This document shows, in pieces, positions 1 to 12,210 of a DNA stretch of 64,000 nt; within the stretch, counting starts at the first letter, position 1; every line of letters starts with the position of its first letter. The position numbers and the translations under genes are program-made. Source of the stretch: Budorcas taxicolor (Eukaryota; Chordata; Mammalia; Artiodactyla; Bovidae); NCBI RefSeq assembly GCF_023091745.1, contig NC_068928.1, positions 12,356,001 through 12,420,000 of the forward strand. The letters are read 5' to 3'. The notes under the pieces are model-generated. The model was not told where the DNA came from, did not search any database, and saw nothing but the letters and a program-made list of their open reading frames with translations.

Positions 1-165
1 AGAAGGGGACGACAGAGGATGAGATGGTTGGATGGTATCACCGACTCAATGGACATGGGTTTGAGCAAGCTCCAGGAGTTGGTGATGGACAGGGAGCCCT
101 GGGGTGCTGCAGTCCATGGGGTCGCAAAGAATCAGACATGGAGCAACTGAACTGAACTGAATTGA
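1..165 (+). mobile_element. BovB LINE 3' end (cut by window start)
   Basis: C-terminal ORF2 codons and tail of BovB. A reading frame close to RRWLDGITDSM and VMDREPWGAAVHGVAKNQ is visible, and it ends in the (actga) repeats typical of BovB tails. Confidence 0.93.
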
Positions 166-649
166 TGCAAATGACGTTTGTCAGGTAAGAGATGAATTTC
201 CTAATACAGAAAGATCTAATGTTCATTAGTATATAAAGTACCACCAACTGATTTCCGGAAGACCTGAAGAGCTAGCTCACACAACATGAAAATATGAATG
301 GCTAATAAACATCAAATGAAATGCAAATTAAAGTGCAGTGTCAAGCCAAGTCAATCATGAGGAAGAAATCTGGAGAACTTACACCATCGAATATGGAGCT
401 GTAACAGATAGGATAATATGGGAATGCCATATTAATAGACAAAAAGCCCAGTGGAGGAGTTCAGTCCATTAACAGACTTGACACGTGTCCTGTCACCTGG
501 TCTATCGTAAAGGTGACACAGTGGTACAGTGGGGAAAGGAAGATCAAACAAGTAGTGTTGGTTAGTTGGATATCCATGTAGAGGGGGAAGGATCATGATC
601 TTACCTGATATCATACACAGTTACCATTTTCAGTGGATTGCTGATCTAA

Positions 650-1480
650 ATGTACAAAACAGTTTTTTAGGAAAAAGTTTTCACTGTGTCAGCAAAAATA
701 TATTAAATAGGATACAAAAAATGAGCTAAATGTAGAGGTAATTTGGTATATTGGCCTATTTTAAGATTAAGAACATCTGTTTATTAAAGATACCATTAAA
801 AGAGTGAAAAGCGAAGCCACAGAGTGGGAGAAAATATTTGCAGCACATATTATCTCATAAAAGATTAATCCTGCATCTAAAAAACTAGAAATAAAATAAG
901 AAATAGCTAATTTTTTTTAAATGAGAAAACAATTTCAATAGACATCCAAAAAGACATTCAAAGGTCCAGTGAAACATTTTGGAAAGATGCTCAACCTCAT
1001 TTTGTCTTCAGGGAAATTGCTGTTCTACTATACTCCCTTCAGAATGACTAAATGAAAAAGAAGTGTTGGTAAGGATGTGGAGCAATCAGAACTCTCATAA
1101 ACTGTTAGTGGAAGTGTTAACTGATACACCATTTTGGAAAACTCACATTATCTGCTGTAAAGTGTGTGTGTGTGTGTGTGTGTATGTGTAATTCCTCCTC
1201 ACGATTATAACAGTAATGTGTGTGTGTAATTCCTCCTCACGATTATAACAGTAATGTTCATGCAACACTATTCATAATAACCAAAAAAATGGAAACTATC
1301 CCAATAGCCATCAATAGGAGAATTATAAATTGTGAAATAGTCATGTAGAGGAATATTTTACAGTGAAAATGAATGAATTGCAGTTGCGAAACCATATGGA
1401 TATATCTCACAGGTGACATTAAGTGAAAGAAATCAGCAAAGGAGTATATACCAGAGGCTCCCAAACTTTCTCCCTTCACA
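650..1480 (+). mobile_element. Old L1 ORF2/3' UTR fragment
   Basis: Forward L1: agccacagagtgggagaaaa, tggtaaggatgtggagcaat and ccatcaataggagaatta are classic ORF2 C-terminal and 3' UTR phrases. A 38-bp tandem duplication and GT repeat lie within. Confidence 0.85.
1162..1257. repeat. GT microsatellite and 38-bp tandem duplication
   Basis: A (GT)n run at 1162-1183 is followed by gtgtaattcctcctcacgat..., repeated with a 38-bp period (1186-1219 and 1224-1257 identical over 34 bp). Confidence 0.95.
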
Positions 1481-2149
1481 GAACTTTCAGGTCAAAAGAA
1501 ATACCTGACAGCTCTGTTAATTAAATAGTTAGATATAAAAAACTGAATAATACTTATGTCCTAACAACACAAGAACCATTAAAAAAATGAATAAACAAAA
1601 ATTGAAAGAGTATTTTGCTCCATTCTTAAATAAGCACGATTACTCACTACTGAAATGTATGTGTCAGACACCGTACAACTGCTCAGATCTTGAAATTGAA
1701 TTGGAAACTACCATTCTTATTTTCTGTTACATGAGTTTTGCACGTTCGTTTTATCATAACAACCACTGAAAATGCTGCTACACAAAGATAAGATGTCATT
1801 GAAAGGAATATAGCAGTCTAGTATTTGGCATGGTTTAATGTAAATGTTGAATATTGTACCTTTCAAATTTAAAATATCCTGCAGTGCCCCGGGGCATTTT
1901 GGTGCAGCTTGGAAAATGTGGATATATACTGTGTGATTCCGCTTACATAAGGTTCAAAAACAGGCTTAAAAAATTTTAAAGTGTTTTAAGTCTGGAGAGG
2001 TTGCCCTTGGCAGATGGTGACAGTGCAGGGGCATGAAGGGAGATGTCTGGGATTCTGATAGCGCTCGGTTTCATTAATATCATCTGCATGTTGGTATCTG
2101 GGCTTATTCACTTTGTGAAAATTTATTGAACTTTGCATTCTTTTATTTT

Positions 2150-2300
2150 TCTTTTTAAAATTATGTATTTTTATTGAAGTATAGTTGATGTACAATATTA
2201 TATATGTTACAGATATACAATATAGTGATTCACAATTTTCCAAGGTTGTACTCCATTTATATTACTGTAAAATATTGGCTGTGTTCCCTGTGTTGTACAG
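2150..2300 (-). mobile_element. L1 3' UTR fragment
   Basis: Reverse L1: tttttattgaagtatagttg, gtacaatattatatatgtta and the following ctgtgttgtacagtatgttc. Confidence 0.75.
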
Positions 2301-3002
2301 TATGTTCCTGTAGCTTATTTTATACGTAATAGTTTGTACTTCTTAGAGCTTTACATTTTAAATATAAGTTGTGCACTCATCTGTGTACATGTCATATTTC
2401 AGTAAAAAGGTTTAAAAATTACTATTCCTCTTCACTTGCCAGATTATCATGGTTTAATGATTCAAATAACTCTTATCCTTTAATCTACAATACCATGAAA
2501 TTTTCCTGTCGGGATGCTTGTTGACTATACAGGAAATTCTGTTCAGGAATGTTAAGTACAGTATTGTTTATGGTGGCAAAAATTGAAAACAACTGTTTGC
2601 TCATCAATCAGGAATGGAATATTGTACTTCATTTAGAAAGAATGAGAATGCTGGATATATTGGTGTAAAGAGTACACGGGGAGGATAAAAGCTTGTCACA
2701 AAGTATGAGTAACAGTCATGTTTGTTGTTTTTAAATGAGCAAATATATGTGTACATTTGAGTACGGGTTGAAAAAAAACCTAGAGGAACACAAAATTTCA
2801 GTAGTATTTATTCAAGGGAAAGAATTGTAGTTTTTAACTTTGTGCATATATTCTGTCTCTATTTTTATACTAGAATTTTTATATTTTGTTGTGTAAAAGA
2901 AGTAAAATTGAATTTTTAAGAATAAGCTATCTGTCACATGAAGTTGTACTAAGAGGGGAATAGCCTAAAAGCCGATACTCTAAATTTTAGTGTGACTAAG
3001 AA

Positions 3003-3300
3003 GTCAGATGGCACAGCAAAGAATCTGCCTGCTATGCAGGAGACCTGGGTTTGATCCTTGGGTCTTCTGTTTTCAGGGGCTTCCCTGATGGCTCAGGTGG
3101 TGAAGAATCTGCCTGCAGTGTGGGAGACCCAGGTTCAAGCCCTGGGTCAGGAAGATCGATCCCCTGGAGGGGGGAATGGCAACCCACTCCACTATTCTTG
3201 CCTTGAGAATTCCATGGACAGAGAAGCCTGGTGGGCTGCAGTCTGTGGGTTCGCAAGGAGTCGGACATGACTGAGCGACTAAACACTTTTACTTTCACTT
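3003..3300 (+). mobile_element. Bov-tA SINE with two tRNA-like heads
   Basis: A partial tRNA-Glu-like head (3003-3063) precedes a full Bov-tA starting ggggcttccctgatgg at 3076 and ending with the ctttacttt tail. Possible flanking duplication: actaagaagt near 2994-3004 and acttaagaagt near 3297-3307. Confidence 0.88.
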
Positions 3301-3526
3301 AAGAAGTAGGTCAAGGTGATTGGTTTAAAAGAAAAATAAGTCAACTAAGTAGTTAATTGACCACATTAATCACTAGTTAGCCACATCAAGAAATGTGAGA
3401 GAAAGCTCACATTCTCAAAACTAGGAATGAGAAAGTAAAAATAACCATGGATACAATAGAAAGGGGGGAAATAGTCTTTTAAGTTGTAGCATAATTTGCT
3501 TTAGATGTAGCATAGCTTGTATGCAT

Positions 3527-3664
3527 GCATGCTAAGTTGCTTCAGTTGTGTCTGATTCTGTGCAACCCGGTGGACTGTAGCCCACCAGGGTCTTCTGTCC
3601 ATTGGATTCTCCAGGCAAGAATGCTGGAGTGGGTTGCCATTTCTTCTCACGGAGGATCTTTCTG
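3527..3664 (-). mobile_element. Bov-A/Bov-tA SINE fragment
   Basis: Reverse-orientation Bov-A unit, recognised by ctaagttgcttcag and caggcaagaatgctggagtg. Confidence 0.9.
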
Positions 3665-3844
3665 ACTGAAATTTGTGTTTCTAGGAAAGTAGAAATAACC
3701 AAAGAGAAGTTGATAGACTAAAACCATAAAAGAAGTTGAATTATATTTTCCCCTTTGTCCACATGCCTCTTCCCACAGCAGGCAAAACTCCCACATTATT
3801 AAACTATCTTGGGTATAGTCAAAGAATAGTTGATACTTTTGATA

Positions 3845-3955
3845 GTTTTTTAAAGATCTATTTTTGTCTGTGCTGAGTCTTTGTTGCTGATTGTAGGACT
3901 TCTCTAGTTGCAGGGAGTAGGTGGCTTCTCTTGTTGCAGAGCACTGGCTTTAGGG
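3845..3955 (-). mobile_element. CHR-type SINE fragment (long form)
   Basis: Reverse-orientation tail region of a long CHR element: tgctgagtctttgttgct, ttctctagttgcag, cttctcttgttgcagagc. Truncated where the next SINE begins. Confidence 0.75.
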
Positions 3956-3960
3956 TGCTT

Positions 3961-4182
3961 ATGCATGTGAGCTAAGTTGCTTCAGTTGTGTCTGACTCTA
4001 TGTAACCTATGAACTGTAGTCTGTCAGGCTCCTCTGTCCATGGAACTCTCCAGGCAAGAATACTGGAGTGGGTTGCCATGCCCTCCTCTGAGGGATCTTT
4101 CTGACCCAGGCATCGAACCGGAGTATCTTGCATCACCTGTATTGGCATGCAGGTTCTTTACCACCGAGCCACCAGGGAAGCC
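3961..4182 (-). mobile_element. Bov-tA SINE
   Basis: Full reverse-orientation Bov-tA: Bov-A part (gctaagttgcttcagttg) followed by the tRNA-like head ending ccaccagggaagccc. Confidence 0.92.
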
Positions 4183-4282
4183 CTGGTTTTCTGTTTTATA
4201 AGTTCCTTTCTATGTTTTCTAGTTTAAAAAAAAAAAAAAAAGCATCTATGCAATTCTGCTGCAGTCAAAGGAAACAATATTT

Positions 4283-4407
4283 GTTTCTACTTTTTGGCTG
4301 CATGGTATATGGGATCTCAGTTCCCTGAGTTCCCTGATCAGGGATTAAACCCTTGCCCTGCAGTGAGAGGGAGGAGTCTTAACCACTGAATCACCTCAGA
4401 AGTCCCC
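4283..4407 (-). mobile_element. CHR SINE
   Basis: Reverse-orientation CHR: tttttggctgcatgg, a degenerate B-box region (gatcagggattaaaccc) and gtcttaaccactgaatcacc. Confidence 0.85.
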
Positions 4408-4459
4408 AAAACAAATGTTTCAAAGTTGGCTATCTAGAATACAGAATGCGGTTTTTTGT

Positions 4460-4545
4460 TTTTAGGGTTTTTTCCCCCTAATTAAAAAAAATTACAGTGT
4501 AGTTAATTTACAGTGTTTCAGGTGCAGGGAACAACGTCTCATATA
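4460..4545 (-). mobile_element. Short L1 3' UTR remnant
   Basis: Reverse: acagtgtagttaatttacag and gtgtttcaggtgcaggg match the L1 3' UTR phrase also seen at 2160. Confidence 0.55.
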
Positions 4546-4562
4546 GAGACAGAATGTTTTCT

Positions 4563-4718
4563 TACAGCCATGGACTGTAGCCCGCCAGGCTGCTCTGTCC
4601 GTGGGACTCTCCAAGCAAGAATACTGAAGTGGGTTGCCATTTCCCGACCCAGGGATTGAACCTGGGTCTCCCACATTGCAGGCAGATTCCTTACCATCTG
4701 AACCACCAGGGAAGCCCC
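4563..4718 (-). mobile_element. Bov-tA SINE
   Basis: Reverse-orientation Bov-tA with an internal deletion between the Bov-A part and the tRNA-like head (cagggattgaacctggg, ccaccagggaagcccc). Confidence 0.92.
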
Positions 4719-4909
4719 TCTTAAAACCATGCTGTCTTCTTTCTACTGCCTCGTGGATACACTCCTGATTTTCACCAAGGTTGGTAGTGATGCTTTAAGA
4801 AGAGACGTCCAGAAACTTCCTACCTGCGTACAGAGATCTCTGATACCTATTTGGATATATATGACTGGTTATCATTGTTGGCTAGATTTTTCATCTAACT
4901 AGACTTCTG

Positions 4910-5391
4910 GGGCTTCCCTCATAGCCCAGTTGGTAAAGAATCTACCTGCAATGCAGGAGACCCTGGTTCGATTCCTGGGTTGGGAAGATCCTCTGGAGAA
5001 GGGATAGGCTACCTACTCCAGGATTCTTGGGCTTCCCTTGTGGCTTAGCTGGTAAAGAATCCGCCTGCAATGCGGGAGACCTGGGTTCAATCCGTGGGTT
5101 GGGAAGATACCCTGGAGAAGGGAAAGGCTATTCACTCCAGTATTTTGGCCTGGAGAAATCCATGGTCTGTATATTCCATGGGGTCCCAAAGAGTTGGACA
5201 CGACTGAGTGACTTCTCTTTCACTTTTCACTTTCATGCACTGGAGAAGGAAATGGCAACCCACTCCAGTGTTCTTGCCTGGAGAATCCCAGGGACGGGGG
5301 AGCCTGGTGGGCTGCCTTCTATGGGGTCGCACAGAGTCGGACACGACTGAAGCGACTTAGCAGCAGCAGAGCGACCTTCACTTTGACTTTC
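4910..5391 (+). mobile_element. Compound Bov-tA (two heads) plus Bov-A2 unit
   Basis: Two successive tRNA-like heads (ggggcttccctcatagcc at 4910 and gggcttcccttgtggc at 5030), each with its own Bov-A start, then a Bov-A2 unit (tggagaaggaaatggcaacc) ending cgacttagcagcagcag. Near-identical 9-mers agacttctg (4901-4909) and agacttttg (5392-5400) bracket all of it, suggesting that it moved as one unit. Confidence 0.88.
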
Positions 5392-5837
5392 AGACTTTTG
5401 TCTTGACTTGCCATTTGTATCACGATAGCATCTTCCACCATTAACACAATCATATTATCTTGAAAATGTTCCATTGACCCACCAAATGAGAGAATTAGAG
5501 AATCTGGGTTCTAGACAAAAGTTCATTCTTATAATGATTGAGGAAAAAACTCTAATTTCTCTTTTAATGGATGGTGAATCTAGTATCATATATGTGGACA
5601 GGGTATTTAAAGTTAGGAAGGGGTTACGTTCCCATTTGAGAGTTAGCTATTTCTTGTACTTTAAACAATGTGAATATGTCTACTTAGCTTACTTATCAGT
5701 AGACAAAGCACTTTGTCCTGCAAGATGCAAATAATCATATGTTGGTCAGTTTTGTTTTTTCTTTTAAGTATAATGGAACCAGTGAGTGCGGAGCAGCTGA
5801 GAAATTAAAATGTTACAAAAGCAATAATGAATTTGTT

Positions 5838-6049
5838 TACTTGGCTGCATCAGGTCTTAGTTGCAGCACATGGGATTTTCATTGCATCCTGTGGAATCTT
5901 TCGTTGAGCTTCATGGACTCAGTGGCTGTAGCTCATGGACTTAGTTGCTCTGAGGCATGTTGGATCTTAGTTCCCTGACTGGGAATTGAACGCACGTCAT
6001 CTGTATTGTAAGGTGGATTCTTAACCCCTGGATCACCAGGGAAATCCCA
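5838..6049 (-). mobile_element. CHR-type SINE (long form)
   Basis: Reverse-orientation CHR: ttacttggctgcatcagg through cttaacccctggatcaccag. Internal repeats such as ctcatggacttagttgctc are typical of the long CHR form. Confidence 0.87.
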
Positions 6050-6424
6050 GAAGAAGTAAGAAATTTAAATGTTGGTTTACCTCCAGAAGAAAGCATTTCT
6101 TTTTAAATTAAGTGTGCATTATATTAAGATACTTCTTTAGTACTTGCTTTAATCCATGAATGTATAATCTGAGATCACAGTGCACTCAAGCAACAGGTAA
6201 GGGACATTACATGTAATATACAGTGTAATATGAAAATAGAATAAAGTAATTTAAATTATATTCCAAAGTGAATTTATTTAGAACTACATTTCAAATGAAC
6301 TTTGAGATTAGAGAACAAGAATAAATGTATCTTACGTGTGTTAAACAAAACAAAATATTGCTGCTTTTATTTATCTTAGAGGTAAAGGATATACTTGTTT
6401 AGCAGTAATGGATGCATTATTTTT

Positions 6425-6950
6425 AGAAAATGTTTTATTATGGAAAAATTAAACACAAAAGTAGATGGGATAGAATAATGGATCTCCATGTGTCCATCGC
6501 TGAGCTTCAGCAGTTACCAATTCTTGGCTAGTCTTACTGCTGAATCCATTTTCTACAATCCCCTTTCATGTAGTATTTGGAAGCACATCATTTAATTTCA
6601 TCTGTAAATATCTTAGTAATCATCATACTATTATAACACCAAAGAAAAATTAATAATAATTCTTTATTAAATTGCCAGTCATTCAAATTTTCAGTTTTTA
6701 AATGTCAAATATGTGTATAGTTTTACAGTTTGTTTGTTTGGATCAGAATCCAGATAAGATCTGTGCCTTGGCTGTTGGCTGATATATCTCTTAAGGCTCT
6801 GTTGGTCTGTAGATTCCCTATCCATCTGTTTTCTTATCTTTGCAACTTATTTGTTCAAGAGACAGGATCCGTTTTCCTATCGACTACAGAGTTTCCTTTG
6901 GTTCCGAGATTCCAGTGATAGACCTTTAAAACATTTTCATCATCCCTTGT
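6425..6950 (-). mobile_element. Ancient repeat, probably L1M-class 3' end
   Basis: ggatctccatgtgtccatcg and tttggatcagaatccagata are shared in diverged form with the element at 60480-62260 in this window. This shows a dispersed repeat; class assignment is from memory and uncertain. Confidence 0.45.
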
Positions 6951-7631
6951 AGGTGTTTCAGCCTTTTTGCTTGTGAATACTTCATAGGTTTCACTGGTTT
7001 CAGACCAGTTTTTAAAGCCAAGTTCAGGATTTGGGGGCTGTAGATTAGGTAGTATGAATTTGGACTGCATACTTACAAATGCCCTAGGCTGAAGGTTTTA
7101 GTTTTTTACAGCAGACTTTGCCAGGGCTGTGGGAGATGTTCTAGACTTTTATTCCTGGATTTAGTGAGTCAGTTCAGTGCCAGATTCCTTTGCTTAAAAG
7201 GATCTGCTGCCTTTAATCCTTCCTATCTATTTGGTCATTGCACTCTGGTCCACAATCACTTGGAGCTATAAAACTGTTGTTTTTCTTTTCAGCTGTTTTT
7301 GAGTTCATGTCTCCTTAATTTGGGGGAGCTATGAAGTTTCTGCTCTTAATTTCAAACTTGGCTATTTATCCCCAAGTTGTTTTGTGAAATTTTATCCAGC
7401 ATTACTCTGTTTGAAAAGAGGCTGCAAAGTTTTTATCTGTTTGTCGGTGCTGTCTGCCATATTGCCAGAAGCTTGACTCCTATTCCTTTTCAAACCTCTC
7501 CCAAAGTGCTTTCTTCATTGGTCTGGGTATTTTATTTGTGTTCCTAAAACACTGCCTGTCTCGGTTGTATAATCTGAACATCATTTATTTTCCTGCCTTG
7601 ACAGCCTCTGAATTTTTTGAAATCACAGTTC

Positions 7632-7807
7632 TTTTTTTTTTTTTTTTTTTTAATTTTTAAATTTCTGGCCACGCCATGTGACGCATGGGATGTGGGAACT
7701 AAGACATGTGGGATCTTAGTTCCCCAGCTAGAGATCGAGCCCACACTTCCCGCACCCCCTGCAGTGGAAGTGCAGAGTCTTAATCACTGGATCACCAGGG
7801 AAGTCCC
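7632..7807 (-). mobile_element. CHR SINE with T20 tail
   Basis: A run of 20 T (the poly-A tail on the other strand), then tggccacgccatgtgacg and the head ending ccaccaggg-type gatcaccagggaagtccc. Confidence 0.9.
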
Positions 7808-8529
7808 TGAACTCACAAAACAATTCTCACTGTCTTTGTATTCCAGTGGTGATCATAGTCACCACTATATTCTCCAAACCTAGGACAATCTGCCTTACAC
7901 AAATGTTTGTGATATTTATTAAGTTAATTTTAAAAAGTAGAATGTTCCTAGCTAGAATAATCTTGATTTTGATATGAAAATTACAAAGGTTAAACAAGTT
8001 CAGTAAGCTGAGAGTTTAATACAATGAATACACCAGGTACTTGGTAAAAGATCAGATGTCAAATTAGGGAACACCTATTTTTGTCTATAAATTTAAGCAG
8101 CTATTACAATTTGTTCTTGATTTTTACATTCAGATACTAGCACCTTATGTTCTTCACTGTAGTTTATTAAGTTTGCATTCAGATTTGTCCTCAGAGTTTA
8201 TTGTATGGGCATGGTGTGTTGGTATAGTAGAGGACAGGACAGGGGAACCTAGTAGATGTCGCTTTAAGATGCTTACAGTCTGATTGAGGAGACAGTAAAT
8301 AACTGTGTCAAATCAGGGTTTTTCCCTTAATGTCAGATTCATCAGATGAATTTGGGCAATTTCAATAAAAAATTATAGAATAGCAGTATTGAATACTTTA
8401 TTCTCTAAATGATAAGCTCCAGAGGTAGAGGGTATGTTTTAATTTTCTTGTTTGTTTGTTTCCTCTAAGGTTCTGAGTTCTACCCAGAGTAGATTGCTAC
8501 CAGTTTGGATTTTGCATTCAGATAATATT

Positions 8530-9110
8530 GAATATATGTCTATTCCTAGGCATTGTATTGGGCATTGAGAATATAGTGGTGAAAGTGGTCAGAGTGTAGA
8601 CTGTAATGGAATGACATGTTTAACAAATTATCACTTAAGTGAATGTGTGTATGCATGCCTTGGTGCACCTGTGGAAGAAAAACACATGTTATAACAGGGA
8701 ACAGAACTTAGTTTGGGGAGTCCAGGGAAGGTCTCTGAAAAAGTGAGGTGTTAGCTGAGACCAATAGGATGGTTACGATTAACCAAATGAGGAATCGTCG
8801 CATCAGTGTCTCATGTGCAGGCAGCAGGTTTGTGTACAAAGTCAGGAGGTGGAATAGAACTAAAAGGTTAGTGTGGCAGAAACGTGTAGGGGATCAGGGA
8901 GAAAGAACGGTGAAAGATGAGGTTTGAAAGCTAGTAGGAGTTAGATGACTTTTAGAGACTCGTAGACCACATTAACAATTTTGGATTACGTACACATTGA
9001 AGGTGCATGCTTTTAAACAGTAATGGCATGAAATGATTCACTTTTTCAAAAGTTCATTCTACCTGCTATGTGGACGTTGACTAGAGGAGAACAAGAATGA
9101 TAATGGAAAG
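8530..9110 (-). mobile_element. Ancient L2-like repeat
   Basis: cctaggcattgtattgggcattgagaatatagtgg-type wording followed by cagggaaggtctctgaaaaa and agcagcaggtttgtg is the pattern of a common old mammalian LINE-2-like sequence. Highly diverged. Confidence 0.5.
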
Positions 9111-9113
9111 ACT

Positions 9114-9415
9114 CAGTCCAGTTCAGTCGCTCAGTCATGTTTGACTCTTTGCAACCCCATGGACTGCAGCACGCCAGGCTTTCCAGTCCACCAATCCCGG
9201 AGCTTGCTCAAACTCGTGTCCATTGAGTTGGTGATGCCATCCAACTGTCTCGTCCTCTGTCGTCCGTCCCCTCCTCCTGCCTTCAGTCTTTCCCAGCATC
9301 AGGGTCTTTTCCAGTGAGTCAGGTCTTCACATCAGGTGGCCAAAGAACTGGAGCTTCAGCATCAGCCCTTCCAATGAATATTCAGGACTGATTTCCCTCA
9401 GGATTGACTGGTTTG
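9114..9415 (-). mobile_element. BovB LINE 3' fragment with TSD
   Basis: Reverse-complement BovB tail beginning cagttcagtcgctcag and running into ORF2. It is flanked by a perfect duplication atggaaagact at 9103-9113 and 9416-9426, so it is a complete 5'-truncated insertion of about 300 bp. Confidence 0.95.
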
Positions 9416-10867
9416 ATGGAAAGACTAGTTTTATGAAACATTTGCAGTAATCTGGTAAAATATGTGCAATATAAATCCTGTACCATAGATGCTCATGGGT
9501 TATTGGATTGTTGCACCCTGCCTTCTCTCTTATTTCCTTCCGCTTGGTGCTTCTACCATAAGTGCACTATCAGCAGTTCTTCGGTGACTGAGAGAGAGGG
9601 GTAATTGTTCCAAACATGAGTGAGATGCATGAGTTGCAGAGAGTATGTGTGGGTGGCTGTGTTTGTGACTTCATAGTTATTCTTAGACCATAGTTTTGGG
9701 CTGTTTCTTTTATGTCTTTTTCTAAACTTTTCTGAAGTTTTTGTTGTTGGGAATTAGCCTATTTTGTTTGCTAATTTGATATTAACACTAAACTGTTCAC
9801 TCAGCCTGGTAATTTTGGATTGGCTGAGAAAGCAGATATGTCAGTTCAGAATGTCTTGGGCTAAGGAAGGCTTTCATCTCCATCTTTATCTTCCAAAGAG
9901 TTCTCTGGGTTTGAGGCTGTCTTGCATTACCCTTGCAATAGCTGCCCTCAGTTTTTATAGAAAAAATGTTTAGTGTCTGAAAGCCCTTGCTTCTGAAACA
10001 TCACCAGGAGTTTCACCCCTTTATGTATTCAAGATATTAAATCCTATATAAGCGTTCCTAATATTTTACCTTTGTTATATTTTTAATTTTCGTTTACAGT
10101 ATTTTATATTCATGGACTTTTTCGGTGTTTATGAAATCACATATCTCTTCTTTATGACTTTGCCTGTAGTATATACTGCTTTTAGAAGGGCAGTATTACA
10201 AGGTTTTTAACATGAATGTTACTTAATTGTTTAATATTAATATTTAGAACTTTGATAAGACTAGGATTTATTTTTGTTCTATCAGGAGGTACCTTACTTT
10301 GTTTCTACATTTTTATGCATTCTTTATTAACTGTTTTTTTCTTCTAATGATTTTAAAATGCTCCCTTTATCACATGTTAAGTTTTTATGTATACTAAGAT
10401 CTGCTTTTGAACTCTGCATTTTGTTCCATTGATTGGTCTATCTTCATACTTGTACAGTATTGTTTTAGTTGTGTTTTTATTGTCTGTTTTCATATCTGTT
10501 GGGAGATAGTTTACATCTAAAAAATAAACTTGTTCTTTCTTATTTTCTTTAAGGTATCAATAGCTAAAAGTAGTTGCTAGTCCTTTAATAACCTCCTTAC
10601 TCAGTGGGTGCAGAATTTAATATTGAAACATATTATGTAATAATGAACTAAAATAAGTCAAATTTTAAAATATCTGATGTAAGAATCATTATCAAAGAAC
10701 CTAGAGCCTCAGTTTTGTTTCTTCTTCGCTCTACTCTATAAGATATATGAATCTATGAAGGGATTAATCTTCTATTATTTCTTTTAAAAGTGTTTAAATT
10801 GCTTGTTTTATACTCTTTCTTACCTCCTGATATAATAATACCTTTGAGAAGTATTATAGTGTAAGTT

Positions 10868-11052
10868 ATGAAGAACATGGATGTAAAGACAGACTGCCTG
10901 GAGCCAGATTGTCACCCTACTTCTTCTTAATTGTATGATTTTGAGCAAGTTATTTAACTTTATATGCCTCAGTTTCCTTATCTGTGGAAGGACAGAATGA
11001 GTTGCTTAGGAAAAGTGCTTAGAACAGTACCTGGCACAGTAAATGCTGTTTA
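10868..11052 (+). mobile_element. MIR SINE
   Basis: Forward MIR: gactgcctggagccagattg, gagcaagttatttaacttta, gcctcagtttccttatctgt, gcttagaacagtacctggca. Nearly full length. Confidence 0.9.
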
Positions 11053-11984
11053 TTTTGGATTGGTAGTCAAAAGTCCTGTTCATATAATGTATAAATTTGC
11101 ATTTTGGGGGAGAAGCCTGATAAGGTGTGTTTTTTTTAACTGAAGTATAGGTGCTGTGCATGAAAAGATGATTGGATGATTTGAAACAGTTTAAATCACT
11201 CACTATTCTTTACACCCAATTTAAATGTGGACCCATTTGTAGCTAGAAAAAATGAACTGCTGAGAGATTAAAAAAAAAAGCTTGTGTTTATTAATAGGCA
11301 TAGTTTTAATATATTTAAAATGGTAACTAAGCTTACAGCTTTCCTTCAAACCCCATTTGTTAGGAAATTTTCAGTATTAAAGGGATATTGAGTTATAGAA
11401 CATATAGTTTAATTGTTTTATTTGACTAGTGAATACAGGCAAAAAAGTGGTATAACTTTCATTTCTTACATTTTACAAAAGAAATTCTAAGCATTAAGTT
11501 TACTAATGGCTTATTTTGACAAGAAACTAAAGGTTTTTTTGCTCCTAAACTCTTTTTGAAGTATGTGTATGTATGTATTTTGTTAACTGCATTTATTTTT
11601 CTGTCCCAAATCAGAAATTTATCATACTGGTAAGTCCCAAAATAGGGCTTTGATTATAAATTCTCAGCTTTATTTTTCCTGAGTTTTTCCTTTGTTAGTT
11701 AATAGTGAAGATGTATGTGATGGTAGTGAGTTTTATCATAGGCATTCCCAGAAGCTCTTTTATTATTTATTTTTACCACAGAAAATGTAATCATCTCCAA
11801 AAATAGCAAATCTTTCCTTATGAAGGTTTATGCTTAATATGAGTTCCCAACTACTGTGTGAAGGTAACATTTCTGCTTCCCCTTCCTGAGCATGTGGAAG
11901 GTGGTTCTTACCCTCTCTCCCCCCACAGCAGTCATCACGGATGGTTCACAGAAGTCTTTGGGGCAGGAGGAGGGGACTTGTGTG

Positions 11985-12178
11985 CTGTGATGAGTCTTGG
12001 TTGTTTTCCGTGGCCTTCTCCTGGGAACCATGGGCTCTGGAGCATGCAGGCTCAGTAGTTGTGGTGTGGGCTTAGTTGCCCTGCAGCATGTGGGATCTTG
12101 GTTCCCTGATGAGGGTTCGAACCTCATCCCCAGCATTGGAAGGAGGATTCCAACCACTGGACCACCAGGGAAGTCCCT
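11985..12178 (-). mobile_element. CHR-type SINE (long form)
   Basis: Reverse-orientation CHR with ctcagtagttgtggtgtggg, cttagttgccctgcagc, gggttcgaacctcatccc and a head ending ccaccagggaagtccc. Confidence 0.9.
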
Positions 12179-12210
12179 GCAAAATGGTCACTGTTACATG
12201 GTAGTCCTAT

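Noticed and set aside
3000..5400. Regularly spaced repeats that could suggest a CRISPR-like array
   Set aside because: They are dispersed SINEs in both orientations with differing spacing in a mammalian genome.
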